Source of the DNA: Micromonospora sp. HK10
GTDB taxonomy: Bacteria > Actinomycetota > Actinomycetes > Mycobacteriales > Micromonosporaceae
Direction: 5' to 3'
NCBI RefSeq assembly: GCF_000982955.1
Contig: NZ_KQ058690.1
Span: 1 to 35,331 of the forward strand
Length of the DNA stretch: 35,331 nt
Below, in pieces: positions 15,050 to 23,556 of this stretch. Each line of letters opens with the position of its first letter. Within the stretch, counting starts at the first letter, position 1. The position numbers and the translations under genes are program-made. The notes beneath the pieces are model-generated. The model was not told the DNA's origin. It made no database searches and was given only the letters and a program-made list of their open reading frames with translations.

Positions 15050-16282
15050 TCACCAGGTGCCGTCGTCGCGTAACCGGGCGGGTGCCCGGCCGAGCAGCAG
15101 GGTGGTCAGCGCGGCGTCGATGTCCGCGCCGAGGAACCACTCGCCGGCCTGGTCCAGCGCGAAGACCCGGCCCCGCTCGTCGACCGCGATAATGCTGTCG
15201 CCGCGCTCGGTGCCCAGCGGAAACAGCCGTACGCCGAGCACCGCGCCGAAGTCGGCGAGCGTGTCGGCGGTGTGCGCGGCGCGCAGCGGATTGGTGGTGA
15301 AAGGGCTGATCCACACCTGCTGCCCCGGCCCCCGTCTCCGGGTCAGCAACGCGGGAAACGCGGTCAGGGCCCGCTCGGCCGCGAGGAGCGGCTCGTGGCG
15401 GTGGTGTCGCCCGGCGACCTGCCGGGTGTCGGTGATCGCGCCCATGGCCAGCGCCTCGTTGAAGATGCTGTCCTCCCAGCCTGCCTCGACCAGCGCATGG
15501 GAAACCTCGTCGGGAAAACGCCCCGGATGGACGGCGGGTGCCGGTTGCGGATGCCACGCCTCGGTGTAGGCCAGGTCGGACCAGGGCAGCGCGTGGAACC
15601 GCACCAGGAAATTGACGCACGAGTCGCACGGCAGCTCGGCTGAGCCGCCGGCCGGGTCACCGGCCTCCCGGATCCGGAAGAACTCGATGCGGGCAGCCCC
15701 GAGCAGCGCCTGCGCCTCCGCCAGGGTCAGGGCCGGGAGACCTTGGGCGGCGCGCTGATGATCGTGCTCGTGCAGCACGTCGGAGACAACGATCAGCTCG
15801 GCGTGGCGTTCCCCGCCCCGCACCAGCTGCCCGGGGGGCAGTTGGTCCAGATAGGCCCGAACCAGCGGATGGTGATGCAGCTCGATGTCGCCCTTCGCGC
15901 CGTGCGCCACGTGGGTCCGGCCGTCGAGGGTGAGATGCGCGGCTGCCCCGGGGATCGGCAGCCGGGTCAGCTCGCGGAGCAACTGGCTCGCCGGGTCGAC
16001 CGTGCGGGGCGCGCGCGGCGCCGGCGAGCGCCGCTGACGGAACAGCTGCGCCACCGCCGGCAGCGGCAGGCGGGGCCAGCTGGAGACCTCGCCGGTCTCC
16101 TTGTCCACCACGGTCGCGGGCAGGTCGCCGGGGAGCGCCCGGGCCTCCCGAGCGACCCGGGACGTGATCAGGTAGCCGAGGTCGAACTCCTCGACCACCG
16201 GCGTGCAGGGGGACCCGAGGCGTTCGGAGTCGCGCCGCGCCCAGACGGCGGCGAGTTGTTCGGCCTGCTGTCGTTCGATCAC
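15050..16282 (-). CDS. YwqJ-type deaminase joined to a SUKH-like C-terminal domain
   Basis: This 410-aa protein has three parts. Residues 1 to about 110 contain LPATVVDKETGEVSSWPRLPL, an N-terminal segment often seen ahead of such deaminases. Residues 120 to about 235 hold a zinc deaminase core with H160-A161-E162 (RHAELIVVSD) and P218-C219-x-x-C222, the complete HAE/PCxxC ligand set of the YwqJ family. Residues about 250-410 look like a SUKH-3 immunity domain (PDEVSHALVEAGW, then GRVFALDQAGEWFLGADIDAALTTLL). No signal or secretion domain is seen. It faces the toxin operon. It could be an immunity protein with an extra enzyme domain or a remnant toxin-immunity pairing. The GTG start is uncertain. 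Confidence 0.72.
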   Translation of the reverse strand: MIERQQAEQLAAVWARRDSERLGSPCTPVVEEFDLGYLITSRVAREARALPGDLPATVVDKETGEVSSWPRLPLPAVAQLFRQRRSPAPRAPRTVDPASQLLRELTRLPIPGAAAHLTLDGRTHVAHGAKGDIELHHHPLVRAYLDQLPPGQLVRGGERHAELIVVSDVLHEHDHQRAAQGLPALTLAEAQALLGAARIEFFRIREAGDPAGGSAELPCDSCVNFLVRFHALPWSDLAYTEAWHPQPAPAVHPGRFPDEVSHALVEAGWEDSIFNEALAMGAITDTRQVAGRHHRHEPLLAAERALTAFPALLTRRRGPGQQVWISPFTTNPLRAAHTADTLADFGAVLGVRLFPLGTERGDSIIAVDERGRVFALDQAGEWFLGADIDAALTTLLLGRAPARLRDDGTW

Positions 16283-16361
16283 GGACCGAAACTACCGGAC
16301 CCCACGGATCCCGTGGCGCCCGGTATGGTCTCCCCTACCGACGGTGACGGAGGGAGTGGCG

Positions 16362-16775
16362 GTGGCCGAGAGCGCGGACCGGGACGCCAATCGCGCGCTG
16401 CGCGCGCGATTCGACGAGGTGTACGGCCAGTACCAGCGACTTCGGTCCGGACTGGACGAACTGCAGACCCGACTCGCCGAGCTTCGGGTGACCGAGCGCT
16501 CCGAGGACGGCCAGGTAACGGCGGTGGTCGGGGCCCGGGGCGAGCTGATCAGCGTCGAATTCACCCCCTCCGTCTTCCAGGACCGGGACGCCAAGGCGCT
16601 CGGCCGCAAGGTCACCGCCACGGTGGGGCGCGCCTCCGCCGCCGCTGTCGACGCCACCCGGGAGCTGGTCGCCGGTTATCTGCCACCCGGCTCACCGTCG
16701 GTGGAGTTCCTGCGTACCAATGACTTCGGTGCGCTGCTGGGCCGCGCGGACGCGGTCATGTCGCGCGGGGAGTGA
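16362..16775 (+). CDS. YbaB/EbfC-like small protein
   Basis: This 137-aa protein begins [31 protein letters not shown]. An N-terminal amphipathic helix is followed by a beta-sheet core ([23 protein letters not shown]) and a C-terminal helix, the YbaB/EbfC nucleoid-protein fold. In actinomycetes such proteins often precede WXG100 proteins in secretion-toxin loci, where they may act as chaperone-like partners. The GTG at 16362 has GGGAG 5 nt upstream; GTGs at 16356 and 16344 are alternatives. The next gene starts 4 nt after the stop. Confidence 0.72.
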   Translation: MAESADRDANRALRARFDEVYGQYQRLRSGLDELQTRLAELRVTERSEDGQVTAVVGARGELISVEFTPSVFQDRDAKALGRKVTATVGRASAAAVDATRELVAGYLPPGSPSVEFLRTNDFGALLGRADAVMSRGE

Positions 16776-16779
16776 CCCG

Positions 16780-17136
16780 GTGGCCGAAGGGGAGATCTGG
16801 CTGGACCCGGAGCGGGCCCGCCGCGGCGGTGCCGACCTGACCGCGGCGGGCGAGGCGATCGGCGCGGCCCGGCGCGAGGCGGGCGGTGCCATCGCGGCGG
16901 CGAGCGCGGAGCGTCCGTGGGGCCGCGACGACATCGGCGCCGCCTTCGAGAAGCACTACCGGGGGTACGAGGAGACGCTGCTGCGGGCGTGGGAGCTGCT
17001 GGGCCGATCGGTGCAAGGACTGGGTGGCGAGGTCGTCCGGTCCGTGGTGTCCACCGTGGAGACCGATGGCGGCGCGTCGCGCCGGCTCGGCGATATCCTG
17101 CGCGGGCACCGATCCCCGCCTCGGCACTGGCGCTGA
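16780..17136 (+). CDS. WXG100-like (ESAT-6-type) protein
   Basis: This 118-aa, largely helical protein has a W-G turn in the middle ([19 protein letters not shown]). That is the helix-turn-helix hairpin with WxG-type turn of ESX/type VII partners. It begins [20 protein letters not shown]. The GTG at 16780 has GGGGAG upstream. It probably pairs with the large toxin or helps its export by a type VII system. No secretion apparatus gene is in the window. The toxin gene follows after 18 bp. Confidence 0.75.
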   Translation: MAEGEIWLDPERARRGGADLTAAGEAIGAARREAGGAIAAASAERPWGRDDIGAAFEKHYRGYEETLLRAWELLGRSVQGLGGEVVRSVVSTVETDGGASRRLGDILRGHRSPPRHWR

Positions 17137-17154
17137 CCCCCGGAGGATCCGCGC

Positions 17155-20100
17155 GTGAGCCTGCTGCCCAGCCCGATCCCGCATCCGCTCGACCACTGCC
17201 CGTGGGACCTGCCCGGTTGGATCTACGAGGCGTTGGACTGGGTCGTCGGGGTCGAGTGGCCGGACGGGAACGAGCGCGCCGTCTGGGACCTCGCCGACCA
17301 GTGGTACACGGTCTCCGACGTCCTCGCGGTCCCGCGTGCCGACGCGATCGCCGCGGCCGGCGAGGTCCGCGGCGGGTACGGCGGCGTCGGCCTGGTGGCC
17401 GAGGTCTTCGACATCGCCTGGGACAAGGTCGCGAAGGACGAGGACGCGCCGCTGCACGCGGTACTCGCGATCAGCGACGAGATGGGCCGGATCGTCGAGT
17501 CCTGCGGCTGCGACATCGAGGGCGCCAAGCTCGAGGTCTGGATCGAGCTGGGCATCCTCGTCATCGAGCTGCTGTCCCTGGCGGTGGCGACCGTGCTCAC
17601 CCTGGGCGCCGCGTCGCCGGCCGCCGGCGCGGCCGTCACCGCCAGCCGGATGGTGGTGCAACAGATCTTCAAGCGCCTCGTGGCGCAGCTGGCGCGCAAG
17701 GCGATGAAGGACGGCCTCAAGGAGGCGGGCGAGCGGGCCGCCAAGGAGGCCGCCCGCAGCGGCGTACGCCGGTTCGCCCGCCGGGCCGCGATCAGCGGAC
17801 TCGTCGAGGCCGGGCAGGAGGCCGGCACCAGCCTCGCGACCCAGGCGTACCAGAATTCCACCGGACGCCGCGACGGGCTGGACCTGACCGACGTCGGCAC
17901 GTCGGCGCTCGGCGGTTTCGCCGGCGGTGGCGTGGCGCCGCTGGCCGGCCTGGGCCGGCACGCGCACGGCGGCTTCGCCGGGATCGGCGAGCGCTTCGGC
18001 CGCGAGATGGCCGGTGAAACCCTGGCGGAGGGCGCCGCCGGGCTGGCCACCGGGCAGAACGCCTCGCTGGAGGATCTGGCCCGCGCGGCGGTCTCCGGGG
18101 CCAGCGGCTCGGCCACCAGCCAGGCCGACACGGCCCTGCACCACCGCCTCGACGGGAAGCTGGCCGATCTGGCTCTGCCCACCGAACTCGCCTTCCCCGG
18201 TGAGACGCAGGACACCGCCGGGCTCCTTCCGGCGCAACGGACGCTCCATCCGGTCGCCGCGGATGCCCGTCCTGCCGCCCCCGCACAGCCGGAGCCGGCG
18301 GTGGCCGATTTCGCCGCGGCAGACCCGCACCCAGCCGGGCGAGGGGCGAGCCCGTCCTCCGGTGATGCCGGGCAGCTCCTCGCACCTGGCCAATCCGATC
18401 GTGCGGCCGTCGAAGCCGGCCCGTCGTACGCGAGCCCGACGGCCGACCACGAGGCGGCGCTGCCGCGTGTCGGGGCCGCGGCCGCCCCCATCCTCTCCTC
18501 GGTGACCGTCGAGCCGCCCCTCACGGCGGCGTCCCCGGCCAGCATCGGGAGGCCCGGCGGCGTCGCATCGCCGGGAGCCGGCGACCACAGTTCCGGGTCA
18601 GCGCACACCACGTCCGGCGTCGACCTCGGCGGACCGGGCCAGCCGCTACCGGTGCACCCCAACCCCGCCTCCGCGCCGGCACCCGTCACGCAGCCGGCCG
18701 CCTCCGCGCCGGTGGTCCCTGACCGCCCGTCAAACGGTGCGATGCCGGCGCAAGCCGAACCGCTGACCTCCCCTGCACCGCATCAGCACCCGCGACCTCC
18801 GGCCGACCCGCTGGCCGCGCCCCCAGCCTCCGACCCCCGGCCGGTGCCGAACCCGCGGTTCCCGCTGCTGGAGGCACTGGCGCCGCAGCCGTCGCACGAT
18901 CCCGCACCATCTCGGCCGGAGCCCTTCGACCCGCTGCCACCCCGCCGCCCGTCTCCGGAGGAACTGGCCGCCCGTCGGGCGGCCGAGCGGGAGGCCTTTG
19001 AGCGACGCCGGTATCAGGGCAACCTCCGCGCGCAGCGGGAGTGGTTCGAGGACAAGCGGCGGCGCCGCCGGGCGAAGGAACTACGGGAGTCCGCGGAGCG
19101 GCAGTTGGCAGCCGCCCGTTGGCTGCTGCGGCGTGCCTACGAGCTGCGGAACGAGGGACAGCCACAGCTCGCCGACGAACACCATCGGGAGGGACGCCGT
19201 AGGGAGAACTTCTACCATCGGTTCGTCGACGAGGCCGAGGCGACGCTGACCGGCGAGTTCGTGCCGGCTCAGGTGACCGTCGAGGACGACGCCGACTTCT
19301 ACCGGATCAACGACGATGTGGCCGATCTCGCGGTCGGCGCCGTCGAATCGTCGGACCTGTCGGCCCTCACCGGCGACGGCCGCCCGCCGCCGATCGACCG
19401 GTCCCGGCGCTACGGCGTACGCGGAGGGCTGCGTCCGCCGCTCGCGCTGCACCAGACGGACCTGGAGCGGCAGATGCCGCGAAACCCGGACGGCAGCGTG
19501 ATGCGGACCGCCGACCCGCGGCACGGTGGTTGGTTCCAGCTCGCCAACGACGGCGGTCCGCAGGCCGACGCGACCCGGAGCATCAACTGTCTCGACTGCA
19601 CCCTGTCGCTCTACGAGACCTGGGTACACGGCCGGCCCCGGGTCTCCGCACCGCGTACCTTCGACGGCTACCTGATGGGGGACGTCCGCCAACCGGTCGG
19701 CGGCGAGGCGGACGGGCCCCGGCGGGTCGAGGAGATCACCGGCGGCCAGTTCCAGGACCTCTGCCCGGGCCGCGGGCCGACAACCGAGCCGGAGGTACGG
19801 CAACGGGTCGAACACGGCTATCGCGACCTGCACCGTCAGTTGCTGGCGGGTGGTCACGGCAGCTACGCGTTCCTGATCACCGGCTGGCAGAACGGCGCGT
19901 CGCACGCCTGGGTGGCGCTCAACCAGAACGGCACCGTGCTCTACCTCGACCCGCAGCAGGGTGTCGCCTGGGACCAGCCGCTCTACACCCACAGCGGGGT
20001 GCCGCACGACGACAACGTCGTGGGCCTCGACGCGCTGGTGCTCGGCCCGGACGGCCAGCCGATGCCGGTGCCGGGCCGACCGCCCGGCCGCTACAACGTG

Positions 20101-21462
20101 CTCCCCGCACCGCACGAACGGCCCGAGCCGCCGCCGGCACCGGATCTGCCGGCCCCGTACGACGGCGACCAGCCCGCCCCGGACTTCAACCGGGTTCACC
20201 TCCTTGGCGAGGGCACGACTCTGCGCCACGGCGACGTCTCGTCCCCACCTGGCAGCCTGCCCGAGCCGGACCCGGACGACGCCAGGCGGAGAGAGCACCT
20301 CGCCGCCCATGCGGAACGGATCGGAGCCGGGCTCTTCGTCCGGGACGCGATCGCCGCGAGCGCGCACCTCGACGAGGTCTTCGCCGCCGGGGTGACCCCG
20401 GTCGAACTGGCGCACCACGTGGACCCGGCGACGCTGCGGCGGCTGGTCCCGACGCTGGACGAGCCGGCCGCCGCCGACCTGGCCCGGCTGCTCGGTGACC
20501 CACGGGTCCGGCACATGCTCGACCAGGCCTGGGAGGCGCCGCCCCGAGGCGAACCGCTGCTCGCCGAGTTTCTGCTCCACCAGCTCGCCGGGCAACCGGA
20601 CGTGGCGCGGATCGTGCTGTCGGTCCCGGAACTGGGAGACTCACTGCTGGCCAGACCGTTGACGCTCCACAGGTTGGCGGGTCAGCAAGAAGCCCTGGGC
20701 GTTCTCGGTGCCGTCCTCGGCGACCTGGCCGTCCGCGGCCCCGAGGCGTTGACCCACCACGACGATCCCGTGCCGGCTCCGACACCGCTGACCTCGGAAC
20801 AGCGGGCGATAAGTGCTACGGTGCGCAACCGTCGACAGCGACCGCTGCAACTCGGCTTTGACCAGGCACGGAAGGACGATGCCGGCTACCGGCTCGCGTA
20901 TGTGGAGAAGCTGTATGTCGATGCGGCGGAAGCGCAGTTGCAGCTGAATGCCCTCGCCCTGCGGCTGGCGGGGGATTGCGGGCATCCGGGCTGGAGAAGT
21001 GAGCCGAAGAAGCGCGACAGGGTGATGGACAAGCTGATCGAATATCGCAATGACGCTTCTCGGTTGAAGGATCTCGCTGGCGCGAAGGTGGAATTCGACC
21101 GTCTGGACGACATCTATCGAGCGCTGAGCCAGTTGGCCGCCGATCCCTCGGTGCGGATCCTCAGCATCAAAGATCGGTTCCAGTCGCCGCAGGGCAGCGG
21201 ATATCGCGACGTGCTGCTCAACCTGGACATGCCGAACGGGCACGTGGCGGAGCTTCGCCTGCAACTGCGGTCAGTGGAACGGGTGGCCCGGTGGGAGCAT
21301 GCCCTGTACGAGGTCCGGCGAGACCTGGAGACGTTGTCCGAGTCAGTTGGACGGCCCCTGATGAAGGTGGAGGAGGCCATCCGGGACGGTCTGCTCCGCC
21401 GGGCGCAGGACGCCTACCAGAGGGCGCTTGAGGAAGGGCTTGGGGGGACGACGAAACCGTGA
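17155..21462 (+). CDS. Polymorphic toxin: WXG100-like N-terminus, glutamine-deamidase (papain-fold) domain and RelA/SpoT-like C-terminus
   Basis: A 1435-aa protein. Residues 1 to about 125 form the WXG100-like trafficking head (CPWDLPGWIYEALDWVVG). A hydrophobic helix (about 129-161) and Ala/Gly-rich helical segments run to about 340. A Pro/Ser/Ala-rich spacer reaches about 600, then a highly charged helical stretch to about 700. Residues about 790-990 resemble papain-fold toxin glutamine deamidases: C812 and C815 (INCLDCTLSLYETW), H917 (SHAWVALN) and D932 (YLDPQQG). Residues about 1250-1410 resemble the RelA/SpoT nucleotidyltransferase domain: K1339-D1340-R1341-F, G-Y1350-R-D and E1366 (HVAELRLQL). 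The usual synthetase His after GYRD is replaced by Leu. Modification of target glutamines and pyrophosphate transfer to a nucleotide or RNA are predictions. Export by a type VII system is inferred. The stop overlaps the immunity-candidate start. Confidence 0.85.
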   Translation: MSLLPSPIPHPLDHCPWDLPGWIYEALDWVVGVEWPDGNERAVWDLADQWYTVSDVLAVPRADAIAAAGEVRGGYGGVGLVAEVFDIAWDKVAKDEDAPLHAVLAISDEMGRIVESCGCDIEGAKLEVWIELGILVIELLSLAVATVLTLGAASPAAGAAVTASRMVVQQIFKRLVAQLARKAMKDGLKEAGERAAKEAARSGVRRFARRAAISGLVEAGQEAGTSLATQAYQNSTGRRDGLDLTDVGTSALGGFAGGGVAPLAGLGRHAHGGFAGIGERFGREMAGETLAEGAAGLATGQNASLEDLARAAVSGASGSATSQADTALHHRLDGKLADLALPTELAFPGETQDTAGLLPAQRTLHPVAADARPAAPAQPEPAVADFAAADPHPAGRGASPSSGDAGQLLAPGQSDRAAVEAGPSYASPTADHEAALPRVGAAAAPILSSVTVEPPLTAASPASIGRPGGVASPGAGDHSSGSAHTTSGVDLGGPGQPLPVHPNPASAPAPVTQPAASAPVVPDRPSNGAMPAQAEPLTSPAPHQHPRPPADPLAAPPASDPRPVPNPRFPLLEALAPQPSHDPAPSRPEPFDPLPPRRPSPEELAARRAAEREAFERRRYQGNLRAQREWFEDKRRRRRAKELRESAERQLAAARWLLRRAYELRNEGQPQLADEHHREGRRRENFYHRFVDEAEATLTGEFVPAQVTVEDDADFYRINDDVADLAVGAVESSDLSALTGDGRPPPIDRSRRYGVRGGLRPPLALHQTDLERQMPRNPDGSVMRTADPRHGGWFQLANDGGPQADATRSINCLDCTLSLYETWVHGRPRVSAPRTFDGYLMGDVRQPVGGEADGPRRVEEITGGQFQDLCPGRGPTTEPEVRQRVEHGYRDLHRQLLAGGHGSYAFLITGWQNGASHAWVALNQNGTVLYLDPQQGVAWDQPLYTHSGVPHDDNVVGLDALVLGPDGQPMPVPGRPPGRYNVLPAPHERPEPPPAPDLPAPYDGDQPAPDFNRVHLLGEGTTLRHGDVSSPPGSLPEPDPDDARRREHLAAHAERIGAGLFVRDAIAASAHLDEVFAAGVTPVELAHHVDPATLRRLVPTLDEPAAADLARLLGDPRVRHMLDQAWEAPPRGEPLLAEFLLHQLAGQPDVARIVLSVPELGDSLLARPLTLHRLAGQQEALGVLGAVLGDLAVRGPEALTHHDDPVPAPTPLTSEQRAISATVRNRRQRPLQLGFDQARKDDAGYRLAYVEKLYVDAAEAQLQLNALALRLAGDCGHPGWRSEPKKRDRVMDKLIEYRNDASRLKDLAGAKVEFDRLDDIYRALSQLAADPSVRILSIKDRFQSPQGSGYRDVLLNLDMPNGHVAELRLQLRSVERVARWEHALYEVRRDLETLSESVGRPLMKVEEAIRDGLLRRAQDAYQRALEEGLGGTTKP

Positions 21463-21899
21463 CTGGCGTGGCCGGCAATAAGTTCCCGAGGTTCTTCGAG
21501 TACTACGGGTCGTCACTCAAGCTCGTCGAAACGCCCGATGGGGGTGTCGCCGGATGGCGTCTCTCCGAGGACAGCGGCGGCTGGGAACCGGCCAACCACC
21601 TGATCGACAAGGCCCTCTCCGCCGGTGGTGAGCAGGAGATCTATGAGATTTCGCCGGACGAATTCATCTGGCTCACCGAGCAGGAGCGCGGCCGGCATCT
21701 GGACGGCGACGGGCCGGTGTTCGCTCTGTACAAGACCGTGGAAGCACTTCAGGACACCATCCGGGCAGAGCGACGTTATCCAACCCCGAGGGAGCAGGCC
21801 CTCATCACCGGCATCCGGCGGCGGACGTTCGTCATGTTCGAGGAGCAGTTGCGGGCGGCGGGCGACCCGGGCGCGGACCCGAGCATCGCCGCCCCCTGA
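21459..21899 (+). CDS. Candidate immunity protein for the toxin
   Basis: This 146-aa cytoplasmic protein begins VTGVAGNKFPRFFEYYGSSL. No family was recognised. It is acidic in the middle (EIYEISPDEFIWLTEQE) and helical toward the end. The GTG overlaps the toxin stop by 4 nt, so it is made together with the toxin. That position, small size and acidity are typical of polymorphic-toxin immunity proteins. It shares the lower GC of the toxin tip, suggesting both were acquired together. Which of the two toxic domains it neutralises cannot be told, though the RelA/SpoT-like tip is nearest. Confidence 0.7.
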   Translation: MTGVAGNKFPRFFEYYGSSLKLVETPDGGVAGWRLSEDSGGWEPANHLIDKALSAGGEQEIYEISPDEFIWLTEQERGRHLDGDGPVFALYKTVEALQDTIRAERRYPTPREQALITGIRRRTFVMFEEQLRAAGDPGADPSIAAP

Positions 21900-21941
21900 C
21901 GACCTTCCGTACGGGTTGCCCCTGCCCACGACGAGGAACGG

Positions 21942-21979
21942 CCCGGCCGGACCGGTCCGCGGGAGGACCGCCGGCCGGG
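21942..21979 (+). terminator. Stem-loop ending the toxin operon
   Basis: CCCGGCCGG-AC-CGGTCC (21942-21958) pairs with GGACCGCCGGCCGGG (21965-21979), leaving a 2-nt bulge and a 6-nt loop. It is 43 nt after the immunity-gene stop. There is no T-run. Confidence 0.6.
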
Positions 21980-22017
21980 TCGACCAGAAACCAACGACAC
22001 CAGGAACCCGACGACAA

Positions 22018-22041
22018 CCGGTAACCACGACACCGGTAACC
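22018..22041 (+). repeat. Short direct repeat CCGGTAACC, period 15
   Basis: Two copies (22018-22026, 22033-22041) with similar flanks (ACGACA) lie 22-45 bp before the TPR gene start. They could be a regulator half-site pair. No regulator can be named. Confidence 0.35.
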
Positions 22042-22062
22042 GACGACAGGAGCGGAAGCGGC

Positions 22063-22734
22063 ATGACGACGGCGGACCGGATCGAGCTGGCGCGGGAGCT
22101 GTACGAGAGGGCGGTGTTCGGCGGCGACGCCGACGCGCTGGTCACGGCCGACCGGGCGTTGGACGGGGTGGAGGCCGATCTCGCCCTGGCCCGGGGTCGG
22201 GTGCTGCATGCCCGCTACCTGGCGGAGGAGGTCGAGGACCCGCGGGAGCTGGAGCTGTTCGAGCGGGCCGCCGAGCTGTACCGGCAGCTCGGCGACGAGC
22301 GCGGTGAGGGTGAGGCCCGGTTCTGGGTGGGCTGCCTGCACCAGGTGATCCGGGGCGATGGCGACGCGGCGGCCCCGGCGTTCGCCCGGGCCCGGGAACT
22401 GGCCACCCGGGCCGGCGACAAGTTGACCCTGTCGTACGTGCTGCGGCACCTCGCGTTCCTCGATCAGGCGGCGGGCCGGCTCGACGCCACGCGGCAGCTC
22501 ATGGAGGAGTCGACCCGACTGCGCCGGGAGGTGGGCTTCCTGCCCGGTGTGGCGGCGAACCTGCTCGCGCTCGGCTACCTCGCCGCGGAGCAGGGCGATC
22601 CGGAGGGGGCCCTGGGCCTGGTCGACGAGGCGACCCAGGTGGCCGAGGCGTGCAGCGCCCACGGCATCGTGCGCTGGGCCGAGGAGGCCCGGACGGACCT
22701 CGCGCCGGCCGGGGAGGGCGCTGGGCGGCCGTGA
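22063..22734 (+). CDS. Tetratricopeptide-repeat protein
   Basis: This 223-aa, all-helical protein begins MTTADRIELARELYERAVFG. It has about four TPR-like helix pairs (LFERAAELYRQLGDERGEGEARFWVG, AFARARELATRAGDKL, ATRQLMEESTRLRREVG and a last GALGLVDEATQVAEAC unit). No enzymatic motif or signal is present. It is probably a protein-interaction scaffold. ATG with AGGAGCGG about 9 nt upstream. It overlaps the endonuclease V start by 4 nt, so the two are co-translated. Confidence 0.78.
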   Translation: MTTADRIELARELYERAVFGGDADALVTADRALDGVEADLALARGRVLHARYLAEEVEDPRELELFERAAELYRQLGDERGEGEARFWVGCLHQVIRGDGDAAAPAFARARELATRAGDKLTLSYVLRHLAFLDQAAGRLDATRQLMEESTRLRREVGFLPGVAANLLALGYLAAEQGDPEGALGLVDEATQVAEACSAHGIVRWAEEARTDLAPAGEGAGRP

Positions 22735-23417
22735 CGGCGGGACCGGTCCGGTACGTGCCGCCGGCCGACGTCACGGAGGCGCTGCGCGTACAGGAGGAGT
22801 TGCGGTCGCGGGTGGACCTGGTCGGGCCGGGGCCCACCGCGCCCACGACGGTGGCCGGCCTCGACGTGGCGTACGCCGAGCGCGGTGACCGGCTCGCGGC
22901 GGCCGTCACGGTGCTCGACGCCGCCACGCTGGCCGTGGTCGACCAGGCGGTGAGCGTGGGCCGGCCGGCCTTCGGGTACGTGCCGGGGCTGTTCGCCTTC
23001 CGCGAGCTGCCCGCCCTGCTGGCCGCCCTGGAGCGGTTGACCGTCCGGCCCGAGCTGCTGGTCTGCGACGGGCACGGGCTGGCGCACCCGCGCCGGTTCG
23101 GGCTGGCCTGCCATCTCGGCCTGGTCACCGGCCTGCCCGCGATCGGGGTGGCGAAGACGCCGCTGGTCGGGCAGTGGGCGCCGCCCGGCCCCGAGCGCGG
23201 CGCCTGGAGCGCGCTGCGGGACGGCGGCGAGGTGGTCGGCCGGGTGCTGCGTACCCGGGACGGGGTGAAGCCGGTGTTCGTCAGCGTCGGGCACCGGATG
23301 AGCCTGGACAATGCCGTGGACCGGGTGCTGGCGTTGTGCCCGCGGTACCGGTTGCCGGAGACCACCCGTACCGCCGACCGGCTGTGCCGGGAGGCCCTGG
23401 CCGCCGTGCCTGGCTGA
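22731..23417 (+). CDS. nfi: Endonuclease V
   Basis: This 228-aa nuclease cuts DNA near deaminated bases, mainly hypoxanthine. The catalytic acidic residues are visible in VAGLDVAY, PGLFAFRELPALL and LLVCDGHGLAHPRRFGLACHLG. The family VAKTPLVG motif follows. GTG start at 22731 overlapping the TPR gene stop. The C-terminus (GHRMSLDNAVDRVLALCPRYRLPETTR) is complete. Length matches the family. Confidence 0.92.
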   Translation: MTAGPVRYVPPADVTEALRVQEELRSRVDLVGPGPTAPTTVAGLDVAYAERGDRLAAAVTVLDAATLAVVDQAVSVGRPAFGYVPGLFAFRELPALLAALERLTVRPELLVCDGHGLAHPRRFGLACHLGLVTGLPAIGVAKTPLVGQWAPPGPERGAWSALRDGGEVVGRVLRTRDGVKPVFVSVGHRMSLDNAVDRVLALCPRYRLPETTRTADRLCREALAAVPG

Positions 23418-23556
23418 GGTCGCGCCCGGCCGACGAGGTGCGGCGACGCGGGCGGGTGTCGCGGCACACATGCTGAGCGCTCGATGGGCGGGTATCACCA
23501 GGACCCGGTAGTAACCTGACCGGCGGATCCGGTCGGGCGGGACAGGTGAGGTGGAG

